Shown here: positions 1 through 4,908 of the stretch, piece by piece
Numbering within the stretch: position 1 is the first letter of the stretch
Layout: every line of letters begins with the position of its first letter
Assembly (NCBI GenBank): GCA_030604585.1
Contig: JAUVVP010000218.1
Span: forward strand, 1 to 5,046
Source of the DNA: Planctomycetota bacterium
GTDB taxonomy: Bacteria; Planctomycetota; Brocadiia; SM23-32
Direction: 5' to 3'
Length of the DNA: 5,046 nucleotides
Position numbers and translations under genes: made by a program
Notes under the pieces: model-generated
What the model was told of the DNA's origin: nothing
Seen by the model: only the letters and a program-made list of their open reading frames with translations
Databases searched by the model: none

Positions 1-177
1 ATGTTTTTGCGGCGAGTGACCTTGGCGGCTAAGATCGGTTCGGCCACATCGAACTCGTCGGCCTCAGGCGTACGGGGGATGGGCGGGTGGCACTACGACG
101 GCATCGATAGCAAGAAGTACCAGCACGATCTTGAGTCGGCTACACAGAGCGAACTCTACGGCCACGAAAAGCAAGGG
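1..177. other. Left-edge stretch with no supported gene
   Basis: No gene is supported here. A forward frame is open from the first base to a TGA at 184-186 (61 codons, reading from an ATG at the window edge). It has no visible ribosome binding site, no family I recognise, and its stop lies inside the repeat that frames the next gene. On the minus strand a frame is open from position 92 leftward out of the window, and its last stretch reads like protein (ADEFDVAEPILAAKVTRRKN). It could be the N-terminal end of a leftward gene starting at a GTG at 45-47, but there is too little sequence to decide. Confidence 0.3.
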
Positions 178-210
178 GGCCACTGATCTGCACTGATGAG
201 CACTGATTCA
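178..210 (+). repeat. Left repeat array framing the GxxExxY gene
   Basis: The word CACTGAT occurs three times at exact 10-bp spacing (starts at 181, 191 and 201). The same word in reverse complement occurs three times on the far side of the gene, so the two arrays form imperfect terminal inverted repeats. The outermost 16 bases (178-193) match the reverse complement of 598-613 at 15 positions. The start codon of the GxxExxY gene (196-198) lies inside the second copy. Confidence 0.75.
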
Positions 211-591
211 GGACACCAACGGGGGTACAAGCACAGCGGCATCACAGAGAAGGTCATTGGGGCGGCCTACAAGGTGTATAATGCCCTCGGTCACGGTTTC
301 CTGGAGAAGGTCTATGAGAATGCCTTGGCCCTGGAGCTAAGGAAGGTCGGGCTGGGCGTCGAGCAACAGTATCCTGCCGCGGTCCGCTATGAAGGCGAAC
401 TGGTCGGCGACTATGTAGCGGACCTGGTGGTGGACGGGAAGGTGATAGTGGAAGTGAAGGCCGTCAGGGCGTTGGAGAATGTACATGAGGCCCAGTTGAT
501 CCATTATCTGAAAGCCACGGGCATAGAAGTCGGCCTTCTGCTCAACTTCGGCCCCAAGATGGAGATCAAGAGGCGCATCTTCGATCAGTGA
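196..591 (+). CDS. GxxExxY family protein
   Basis: This 131-residue protein belongs to the GxxExxY family, small proteins of about 125 residues with a fold related to PD-(D/E)XK nucleases; their biological role is not established. The signature is seen at residues 34-40 (GFLEKVY), after a helix with ITEKVIGAAYKVYNALG. Nuclease-like residues follow: D76 in a beta strand, E86-V-K88 in the next strand, then Q100 and Y104 in HEAQLIHYLKATG. The protein ends with the family's LLNFG and KRRIF motifs (116-129), so it looks complete and unbroken. The ATG at 196 is the only plausible start, because a stop lies three codons upstream in frame. There is no Shine-Dalgarno sequence near it, so translation may be weak or leaderless. 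Both ends of the gene lie inside inverted repeat arrays, suggesting a self-contained cassette. Membership is firm; activity is inferred from the conserved residues. Confidence 0.9.
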   Translation: MSTDSGHQRGYKHSGITEKVIGAAYKVYNALGHGFLEKVYENALALELRKVGLGVEQQYPAAVRYEGELVGDYVADLVVDGKVIVEVKAVRALENVHEAQLIHYLKATGIEVGLLLNFGPKMEIKRRIFDQ

Positions 592-613
592 GAATCTGTG
601 CAAATCAGTGGCC
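584..613 (-). repeat. Right repeat array framing the GxxExxY gene
   Basis: ATCAGTG, ATCTGTG and ATCAGTG start at 584, 594 and 604, again at 10-bp spacing. They are the reverse complement of the CACTGAT words to the left of the gene, the middle one with a single change. The stop codon of the gene (589-591) is formed by the first copy. Together with the left array this gives a unit of about 436 bp with inverted ends. Confidence 0.75.
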
Positions 614-675
614 AAATGGTCCGTTCGTGACCAATAAAGGCGGCGACGACTCCGCCCGATCTGTGCCCCCGCCCC

Positions 676-792
676 CTAATCGGCGACCTCGAACCGGGTG
701 GTGAGGGCCGTCTGCGAGCTGCCGCCTACCATGACCCCTGCGACGGCCGCCGCCGCCGGCAGGACTTCGGAACGCAGGCGTCCCTTTGGCAT
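676..792 (-). CDS. Possible small protein of 38 residues, unknown
   Basis: A short leftward reading frame starts at the ATG at 790-792 and stops at the TAG at 676-678. A strong AAGGAG (799-804, minus strand) sits 6 nt before this ATG; another in-frame ATG at 796-798 is too close to the AAGGAG to be the likely start. The product has a basic start (MPKGRLR), an alanine- and glycine-rich hydrophobic middle (residues 12-24) and a polar end (ALTTRFEVAD). The hydrophobic part is too short for a confident membrane helix. It lies 76 nt downstream of the PspF gene on the same strand and could share its transcript. I recognise no family. The support is the ribosome binding site and GC-rich codon use only, so a chance ORF is quite possible. 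Confidence 0.3.
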   Translation of the reverse strand: MPKGRLRSEVLPAAAAVAGVMVGGSSQTALTTRFEVAD

Positions 793-868
793 CCCCATCT
801 CCTTGCTCTCAATGTGGCCGCGGCCTTTCGTCGTCCGTGAGCCTGGTCAAGCGACGCGCCGGGGCGGG

Positions 869-1918
869 TCAGATGGAGTCGCGGTACTTGCGGTAGAGGC
901 GGCGCAGTTGGTGGTAGCTGAGGCCGAGGATCTCGGCGGCCTTGCGCTGGTTGTACTTTGCCGGCTCAAGCGCGCTTCTGAGCAGGCGCATCTCGAGGTC
1001 CCGCACGGCTTCGGCGAAGGGCTTGTCCGCCAGGTCCTCGGGGGATGGCGCCTGCGGGGCATCGGGCTCGGGCGCCTGAGTGACGGGCAGCGCAGATGCG
1101 CGGAAGGGGGAGCGGAACGGGTCGAACTCGATCTCGCCGATCAGCGCCGAGTCGGACCGGTACACCGCCCGCTCCACCACGTTCTTCAGCTCGCGCACGT
1201 TGCCCGGCCACCCATGGCCTTCCAGGGCGGCCAGGGCGTCGGCGCTGAATTGGGGTACCTCAGCGCGGCCGAGTTCGAAGGCCATCCGCGCCGCGAAGTG
1301 GCTCGCCAGCAGCGGGATGTCCCCCTCACGCTCGCGCAGGGGCGGCAGGAACAGCACCTCGAAGGAGAGCCGGTCGAGCAGGTCGCGCTTGAAGCGGCCG
1401 TCTGCGGATAGAGTTGCCAGGTCGGCATTGGTCGCGCCGACGATGCGCACGTCCACCTGGACGCTCTGCGCGCTGCCGACCCTTTCGAAAGCCCCGTACT
1501 CGACCACGCGCAGGATCTTCTCCTGCACCTCGAGGGGGATGCTGGCCATCTCGTCGAGGAAAAGCGTGCCCCCGTCGGCGGTCTCGAAGCGCCCTGCTCG
1601 CCGCTGAGCGGCGCCGGTGAATGCCCCCGCCTCGTAGCCGAACAGCTCCGATTCGATCAGCGTCGGCGCCAGCGCGGCGCAGTTGAGGGCCACCAGCGGC
1701 TGCTCCCAGCGCTTCGACAGGTAGTGCAGGCGGCGGGCGGCCAGCTCCTTGCCCGTCCCCCGCTCGCCGATGATAAGCACCGGCCGGTCAACCTTCGCAA
1801 CGCGCGAGAGGCGCTCCTGAAAGGCGACGAATGCTTCGGACTGGCCGAGGGCCTCATCCACGCGAGCAGTGGGGAAGTCGGGCACGCCCGACAGGTCATC
1901 GCGCATGGTCGAGTGCAC
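869..1918 (-). CDS. pspF: PspF-like sigma-54-dependent activator
   Basis: This is the enhancer-binding activator that drives sigma-54 transcription of the divergent psp operon. The AAA+ domain starts almost at once, with no N-terminal sensor domain, as in E. coli PspF. Visible motifs are Walker A GERGTGKE (51-58), the sigma-54 contact loop GAFTGA (98-103), Walker B GGTLFLDE (116-123), an arginine-finger region (FKRDLLDRLSF, 176-186) and sensor II WPGNVREL (237-244). A proline-rich linker (about 275-297) leads to a Fis-type helix-turn-helix (about 323-347, NQRKAAEILGLSYHQLRRLY). W71 in YLSKRW corresponds to E. coli PspF W56, which contacts PspA. The frame opens with a GTG (1916-1918); an ATG at 1904-1906 is an alternative giving 345 residues. 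Neither has a clear Shine-Dalgarno sequence, so the start is uncertain. At 349 residues it is slightly longer than E. coli PspF, through the N-terminus and linker. Confidence 0.93.
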   Translation of the reverse strand: MHSTMRDDLSGVPDFPTARVDEALGQSEAFVAFQERLSRVAKVDRPVLIIGERGTGKELAARRLHYLSKRWEQPLVALNCAALAPTLIESELFGYEAGAFTGAAQRRAGRFETADGGTLFLDEMASIPLEVQEKILRVVEYGAFERVGSAQSVQVDVRIVGATNADLATLSADGRFKRDLLDRLSFEVLFLPPLREREGDIPLLASHFAARMAFELGRAEVPQFSADALAALEGHGWPGNVRELKNVVERAVYRSDSALIGEIEFDPFRSPFRASALPVTQAPEPDAPQAPSPEDLADKPFAEAVRDLEMRLLRSALEPAKYNQRKAAEILGLSYHQLRRLYRKYRDSI

Positions 1919-1939
1919 CCATATGTGGTCAGGTTCGCT

Positions 1940-1964
1940 CTATGTTAGCACGTTCGACGCATAG
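1940..1964. promoter_or_regulatory. Inverted repeat, candidate PspF enhancer site
   Basis: CTATG (1940-1944) and CATAG (1960-1964) form a perfect 5-bp inverted repeat with 15 bp between. Measured from the start point predicted by the sigma-54 promoter (about 2064) it lies at roughly -124 to -100, a usual distance for an upstream activating sequence. It also covers the -10 of the candidate pspF promoter. A 5-bp repeat is short and could be chance; assignment to PspF is inference from position. Confidence 0.35.
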
Positions 1965-1970
1965 GCGCAA
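1942..1970 (-). promoter_or_regulatory. Candidate sigma-70 promoter for pspF
   Basis: On the minus strand a -35-like TTGCGC (1965-1970) and a -10-like TAACAT (1942-1947) are separated by 17 bp, about 25 bp upstream of the pspF start. The -35 matches consensus at three of six positions and the -10 at four of six, so this is a modest candidate. In E. coli, pspF has its own housekeeping promoter that overlaps the PspF binding sites, and the layout here would allow the same autorepression. Confidence 0.4.
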
Positions 1971-2037
1971 GCGGTCCAATGCAGGAGAATATCCATATCT
2001 TATTGGGTAGCTATAACTTACGAGATTCCGGTCCTTC

Positions 2038-2052
2038 TGGCATCCTCCTTGC
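2038..2052 (+). promoter_or_regulatory. Sigma-54 promoter of the psp operon
   Basis: TGGCATCCTCCTTGC matches the sigma-54 consensus TGGCACG-N4-TTGC, with the invariant GG (2039-2040) and GC (2051-2052) at the required spacing. The only departures are TC in place of CG in the less conserved part of the -24 box. The start of transcription would be near 2064, giving a leader of about 42 nt before pspA. The position just upstream of pspA, with a PspF gene divergent to it, makes this call strong. Confidence 0.88.
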
Positions 2053-2105
2053 GAAAGACACGAGCAAAGAAGTCAGTCGAGCACACCGAATAAGGAGGGA
2101 GTCAG

Positions 2106-2789
2106 ATGGGTATCTTTACCCGGATGCGTGACATCGTCAGCTCCAACATCAACGCCATGCTGGACAAGGCGGAGGACCCCGAGAAGCTGATCAAGCTGAT
2201 GATCCAGGAGATGGAGGACACGCTGGTCGAGATCAAGGCCTCCTGCGCCGGCGCGATGGCCACCAGGAAGAAGGTCGAGCGGGCGATGGAAGAGGCCCGC
2301 ACCCGCGCCGAGCAGTGGGGCGGCAAGGCCGAGCTGGCCGTCGCCAGGGGCCGAGACGACCTGGCACGCGAGGCCCTGGTCGAGAAGCGCCGCTACCGCG
2401 AGCGCGCCGAGGCGCTGGAGCGCGAACTGGAGCAGTGCGATGCGCTGGTTGGGCAGTACCAGGATGATATAATGCAGCTTGAGGACAAGCTGGTCGGCGC
2501 ACGCGAGAAGCAGCGCGTCCTGGTGCAGCGCCACATCCACGCCCGGCGCAAGAAGCGCGCCGAGCAGGAGATCCGGCGCGTGGAGACCACGGACGCCTTC
2601 ATCCGCTTCGAGCAGTTCGAGAACCGCATCGAGCGCATGGAGGCAGAGGCGGACCTGGTCAACCTCGCCCGCAAGCCGACGCTGGAGGAGCAGTTTGCCC
2701 GCCTGGAGGGCGACGAGGAGATCGAGGAAGAGCTGCAGACCCTGAAGGACGCCGCCGCCGGCAGGACGGAGCAAGGGCCGTCGGCGTAG
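2106..2789 (+). CDS. pspA: Phage shock protein A (PspA)
   Basis: PspA is a peripheral membrane protein of the ESCRT-III/IM30 superfamily. It binds stressed inner membrane to preserve the proton-motive force and, when unengaged, inhibits PspF. The 227 residues are close to the 222 of E. coli. The N-terminal amphipathic helix (MGIFTRMRDIVSSNINAML) and the conserved stretch AEDPEKLIKLMIQEMEDTLVE match the E. coli protein almost residue for residue. The rest is long charged coiled coil, including KAELAVARGRDDLAREAL (about 74-91), the FEQFENRIERMEAEA segment (about 167-181) and a C-terminal helix ending ELQTLKDAA. AAGGAGG (2092-2098) sits 7 nt before the ATG, a strong ribosome binding site that fits a protein needed in large amounts. 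It is the first gene of the operon and directly follows the sigma-54 promoter. Confidence 0.97.
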   Translation: MGIFTRMRDIVSSNINAMLDKAEDPEKLIKLMIQEMEDTLVEIKASCAGAMATRKKVERAMEEARTRAEQWGGKAELAVARGRDDLAREALVEKRRYRERAEALERELEQCDALVGQYQDDIMQLEDKLVGAREKQRVLVQRHIHARRKKRAEQEIRRVETTDAFIRFEQFENRIERMEAEADLVNLARKPTLEEQFARLEGDEEIEEELQTLKDAAAGRTEQGPSA

Positions 2790-2800
2790 GGCCTGCCCGG

Positions 2801-2828
2801 CCGGCCGTTGGTTCGCCCGACGGTCCGG
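2801..2828 (+). promoter_or_regulatory. RNA hairpin between pspA and the next gene
   Basis: In the 65-nt gap after pspA, CCGTTGG (2805-2811) and CCGACGG (2817-2823) pair around a 5-nt loop TTCGC, with one G-T wobble. An outer CCGG/CCGG pair (2801-2804 and 2825-2828) extends the stem past a single bulged T. No T-run follows, so it is not a classical terminator. A likely role is protecting the pspA transcript or lowering downstream expression, giving PspA in excess over the membrane proteins. That role is inference. Confidence 0.5.
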
Positions 2829-2854
2829 CTCAATCGAACACCTGAGGGGCGAGA

Positions 2855-3301
2855 ATGCTCAGGTTCCTGGCCAGAGTCACGTTCCTGCTCGGGATGATCT
2901 TCCTTGCGCTGTTCATGACGGTGGTCGGCCTGTTCCTTCTGGCTCCGGTGCTGTTCATCGAGGTGGCGCAGGCGTTCAACCTGGCGACGGGGTATGGGCA
3001 GGCGGCCTTCATCCGCAGCACCTCGCGGCTTGCCCTCATAGGCGGGCCGCTGTTCGTCCTGGGCGTCCTTTTCTGTCTCGCGCTTGTGGGATGGCGGCTT
3101 CTGGGCAACGAGCCAGCCGCCCCGAGGCGAAAGGCCGCGGCGGACGAGAGCCGGATGATGCAGGAGCTGTACAAGGAGCTCTCGCGCGTGGAGGAACGCG
3201 TCGAGGCCCTGGAGACGATCCTGTTGAGCAGCCGGCGGCACGCAGTGCACGTCGAGGGACCGAATAGCAGCGCGCCACAAGGGCGCAGGAGGGAGCGTTG
3301 A
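2855..3301 (+). CDS. Two-helix membrane protein with PspB-like tail
   Basis: This 148-residue protein is likely an inner-membrane psp component. Two hydrophobic segments are clear, about residues 8-36 and 58-84, with a short loop between. A basic linker (PRRKAAAD) then leads to a cytoplasmic helix at 96-124, and the protein ends in a basic tail. That helix is identical to the tail of the PspB encoded next door at 18 of 29 aligned positions, including the core SRxExRxEALETxLL, so this is a PspB relative with a different anchor. Orthodox PspB is about 75 residues with one membrane segment. GAGGGG (2844-2849) sits 5 nt before the ATG. Its stop overlaps the start of pspB by 4 nt, implying coupled translation. 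A role as a second sensor or a partner of PspB/PspC is inferred; I know of no established name. Confidence 0.85.
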   Translation: MLRFLARVTFLLGMIFLALFMTVVGLFLLAPVLFIEVAQAFNLATGYGQAAFIRSTSRLALIGGPLFVLGVLFCLALVGWRLLGNEPAAPRRKAAADESRMMQELYKELSRVEERVEALETILLSSRRHAVHVEGPNSSAPQGRRRER

Positions 3302-3549
3302 ACATCGGTATCGGTATGCTGACGATCCTGTTGGCTTTCGCACTGCCCTTCGTCGTCCTCATCGGCGCTTTCGCGCTCGCCGCCCTGAAGGTGCTGAAAG
3401 GGGACGGGCCGCGGCGAAGCAAGGGGCAGGCCGCTGAAGAAACGCGGATGATCCAGGCGATCTACCACCAGCTTTCGCGAATGGAAGACCGGATCGAAGC
3501 GCTCGAGACACTCCTGCTGGACCGAGAAAGGAAGGACGTTGAGCGATGA
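3298..3549 (+). CDS. pspB: Phage shock protein B (PspB)
   Basis: PspB is a small inner-membrane protein that works with PspC to sense envelope stress and release PspF from PspA. This 83-residue copy has one N-terminal membrane helix (about 5-33) and a cytoplasmic coiled coil with the family signature RMEDRIEALETLLLD (61-75), comparable to RMRERIQALESILD in E. coli. The start chosen is a TTG (3298-3300) overlapping the upstream stop, because AGGAGG (3287-3292) lies 5 nt before it. An ATG at 3316-3318 would remove six residues but has poor spacing to that site. The stop overlaps the pspC start as ATGA. The product is slightly longer than E. coli PspB. Confidence 0.88.
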   Translation: MNIGIGMLTILLAFALPFVVLIGAFALAALKVLKGDGPRRSKGQAAEETRMIQAIYHQLSRMEDRIEALETLLLDRERKDVER

Positions 3550-3929
3550 GACACCACACCGACAGGCGGAAGAGCGGCCTCTACCGGGCGCGTAACGGCA
3601 TGATCTTCGGCGTGTGCAAGGGCATCGCCCAGCACCTGGGATTCTCGGTCTGCTGGATGCGCGTCATAGTGGTCGCCATATTCATCTTCACCGGCATCTG
3701 GCCGATCGCCGGGCTCTACCTGCTGGCCGCGCTGGTGATGAAGCCCGAGCCGGTGCTGCCCTTCGAGACGGAGGCGGATGAGGAGTTCTACAACTCCTTC
3801 ACCAGTTCCCGCCACATGGCCCTGCAGCGGCTCAAGCGCACCTTCGACCGGCTCGACCGCCGCATCCGGCGCATGGAGGGCATCGTCACCGACCGGGAAT
3901 ACGACTGGGAGCGGCGCTTCAACCAGTAG
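3546..3929 (+). CDS. pspC: Phage shock protein C (PspC)
   Basis: PspC is the inner-membrane partner of PspB in stress sensing and PspA recruitment. The 127 residues compare with 119 in E. coli. The PspC domain spans about 11-69: LYRARNGMIFGVCKGIAQHLG resembles LWRIPQQGMVRGVCAGIANYF of E. coli, followed by a membrane segment (about 38-65) and the usual short MKPEP exit. The C-terminal part (about 92-127) is a charged helix, LKRTFDRLDRRIRRMEGIVTD, then a tail ending WERRFNQ, equivalent to the E. coli segment ETRLREMERYVTSD through SRFRQL. The ATG overlaps the pspB stop by 4 nt; AAGGA (3532-3536) lies 9 nt upstream, so translation is probably coupled. It is the last gene of the operon; no pspD or pspE follows. 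Confidence 0.95.
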   Translation: MRHHTDRRKSGLYRARNGMIFGVCKGIAQHLGFSVCWMRVIVVAIFIFTGIWPIAGLYLLAALVMKPEPVLPFETEADEEFYNSFTSSRHMALQRLKRTFDRLDRRIRRMEGIVTDREYDWERRFNQ

Positions 3930-3933
3930 CCGG

Positions 3934-3962
3934 CGGCGCGTCGGCCTGTCTGTCCCGCGCCG
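3934..3962 (+). terminator. GC-rich hairpin just after pspC
   Basis: CGGCGCG (3934-3940) and CGCGCCG (3956-3962) form a perfect 7-bp stem with a 15-nt loop, starting 4 nt after the pspC stop. There is no T-run, so it would be a weak or factor-dependent terminator, or an RNA 3' end protector. Confidence 0.3.
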
Positions 3963-4030
3963 GGGATGAACAAGCGGTCGGCCGGCCTTCAGGTCTACAC
4001 CCACCGGCTTGTGCCACCTGAGCAGAGCGT

Positions 4031-4076
4031 CGGCCTGCGCCCTCCGGGCTGCAGAGCGCACCTCGGCAGGCCGTTT
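4031..4076 (+). terminator. Possible branched hairpin terminator
   Basis: CGGCCTGC (4031-4038) pairs perfectly with GCAGGCCG (4066-4073), and GCCC/GGGC (4039-4042, 4046-4049) forms a smaller hairpin within the loop. Only TTT follows (4074-4076). It lies about 100 nt beyond pspC and before the next promoter, a sensible place to end the psp transcript. The loop is long, so the call is tentative. Confidence 0.3.
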
Positions 4077-4112
4077 GCGCACGCACCCCAAACGCAGCGC
4101 GCTTCCAGCCGC

Positions 4113-4140
4113 TTGACATTGAGGCGGGGGCGCGTATGAT
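4113..4140 (+). promoter_or_regulatory. Sigma-70-type promoter of the methyltransferase gene
   Basis: TTGACA (4113-4118) is a perfect -35 box and TATGAT (4135-4140) matches the -10 consensus at five of six positions, with 16 bp between. The start of transcription would be near 4147, giving a leader of about 72 nt. Its presence separates the methyltransferase gene from the psp operon as its own unit. Confidence 0.75.
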
Positions 4141-4141
4141 C

Positions 4142-4168
4142 CTATTGGGTCAGGGGGGAACCCAATAG
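4142..4168 (+). promoter_or_regulatory. Perfect 9-bp inverted repeat at the start site
   Basis: CTATTGGGT (4142-4150) and ACCCAATAG (4160-4168) are exact reverse complements around a 9-nt spacer that is nearly all G. The repeat begins 1 nt after the -10 box and covers the expected transcription start, so it could be an operator. If transcription starts a few bases inside it, only part of the stem would form in RNA, which favours a DNA site. The regulator is unknown. Confidence 0.6.
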
Positions 4169-4218
4169 CACCTCACGGCGCAAGCAACCGCGGTCTGCAG
4201 AAGGAGTGCGTTGGCCTT

Positions 4219-4743
4219 ATGCCGGAAGGCAAGACCCTCGACATGGGTTGTGGGCCCAAGACGAGGCCGAACACAGTGCGCGTCGACCGGTTGCCCTTCC
4301 CGGGCGTGGACGTAGTCCACGACTTGGACACGTTCCCGTACCCATTCGAGGACAACGAGTTCTCGGAGGTCATCTGCAGTCACGTCCTGGAGCACCTGCG
4401 CAATCAGGTGCAAGTGATGGAGGAGCTTCACCGTATCACGCGGCCCGATGGCCGGGTGCGAATCTGGGTTCCGTACTTCGCTTCTCCGTATTCCTTCTGC
4501 GATCCCACGCATGTGGTGCACCATACGTTCCATTCGTTCGACTACTTCGTTGAGGGGCGCAGGCGGTCCGGGCACAACTATACGTCAGTGCGTTTCCGGG
4601 TCTTGGAGCACGAGCTTCTCTTTACCCGCAAGTGGGGGCTGGGGGCGATTCTCGCACGGGTTTCCATGCATCGCTACGAGAAGTACTACTCTCGTCTCCT
4701 TCCGGCGAATGGGATTCACGTGGAGTTGCAGCCCATTAAGTGA
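4219..4743 (+). CDS. Class I SAM-dependent methyltransferase
   Basis: The 174-residue protein has the Methyltransf_11-type Rossmann core. Motif I is LDMGCGP (7-13), which binds SAM; VRVDRLP (20-26) carries the acidic residue expected to contact the ribose (D23); HDLDTFPYPFEDNEFSEVICSHVLEHL (34-60) covers the next loop and motif IV; LHRITRPDGRVRIWVPY (70-86) is the post-motif strand-turn. The aromatic and histidine-rich stretch after it (SPYSFCDPTHVVHHTFHSFDYF, 89-110) is common in methyltransferases of surface-polysaccharide and lipid clusters and probably lines the acceptor site. The substrate cannot be told from sequence. The ATG at 4219 is the first start in frame. The best Shine-Dalgarno, AAGGAG (4201-4206), is 12 nt away, longer than ideal. 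No membrane segment is visible. It has its own promoter and appears unrelated to the psp genes. Confidence 0.88.
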   Translation: MPEGKTLDMGCGPKTRPNTVRVDRLPFPGVDVVHDLDTFPYPFEDNEFSEVICSHVLEHLRNQVQVMEELHRITRPDGRVRIWVPYFASPYSFCDPTHVVHHTFHSFDYFVEGRRRSGHNYTSVRFRVLEHELLFTRKWGLGAILARVSMHRYEKYYSRLLPANGIHVELQPIK

Positions 4744-4818
4744 TCCCTCGGTGCTTCCGTCACGCGCCCTCGCTGAGAAGCCATCCGGCGGCCAACCAGT
4801 ACTCTCTCGTGAGTTTAC

Positions 4819-4839
4819 CCCGAGCCCGCGAGGGGCTCG
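4819..4839. repeat. Palindromic intergenic repeat, copy 1
   Basis: CGAGCCC (4821-4827) and GGGCTCG (4833-4839) form a perfect 7-bp stem with a 5-nt loop, 78 nt after the methyltransferase stop. It shares CCCGAGC and CGAGGGGCTC with the second copy that starts 90 bp downstream. Besides being a dispersed repeat it could act as a weak terminator, though only a short CTCTT follows. Confidence 0.55.
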
Positions 4840-4908
4840 CTCTTGCGCCCGGGGTCCCTCCGCAACACCCCTTGACGCGGCCGAGCCGCCCGGACCTCTC
4901 AGACCTGT

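Noticed and set aside
816..825. Perfect palindrome GGCCGCGGCC
   Set aside because: Too short and too GC-rich to tell from background; the three T residues after it are on the strand opposite to pspF transcription.
698..1411. Long forward ORF of 237 codons
   Set aside because: Most of it is antisense to pspF, whose AAA+ motifs are unmistakable; no ribosome binding site and no recognisable domain.
2073..2774. Leftward ORF of 233 codons opposite pspA
   Set aside because: It is the antisense shadow of the pspA coiled coil, with leucine-rich text arising from complementary GC-rich codons.
2393..3343. Leftward ORF of 316 codons across pspA and the two-helix gene
   Set aside because: It covers two well-supported genes on the other strand, is serine/arginine-rich and has no domain; a GC-driven open frame.
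3938..4037. Direct repeat GCGTCGGCCTG at 3938-3948 and 4027-4037
   Set aside because: An 11-bp repeat of GC-rich words in a GC-rich gap is weak evidence, and both copies are parts of the hairpins already listed.
3462..4091. Leftward ORF of 209 codons over pspC and the following gap
   Set aside because: Antisense to pspB and pspC, arginine- and proline-rich, no ribosome binding site.
4147..4218. Possible riboswitch in the methyltransferase leader
   Set aside because: I could not match the leader to any riboswitch core I know; apart from the start-site palindrome no further stable stem stands out.
4150..4575. Leftward ORF of 141 codons over the methyltransferase
   Set aside because: Antisense to clear SAM-binding motifs; its initial part lies in the promoter palindrome region and nothing supports expression.
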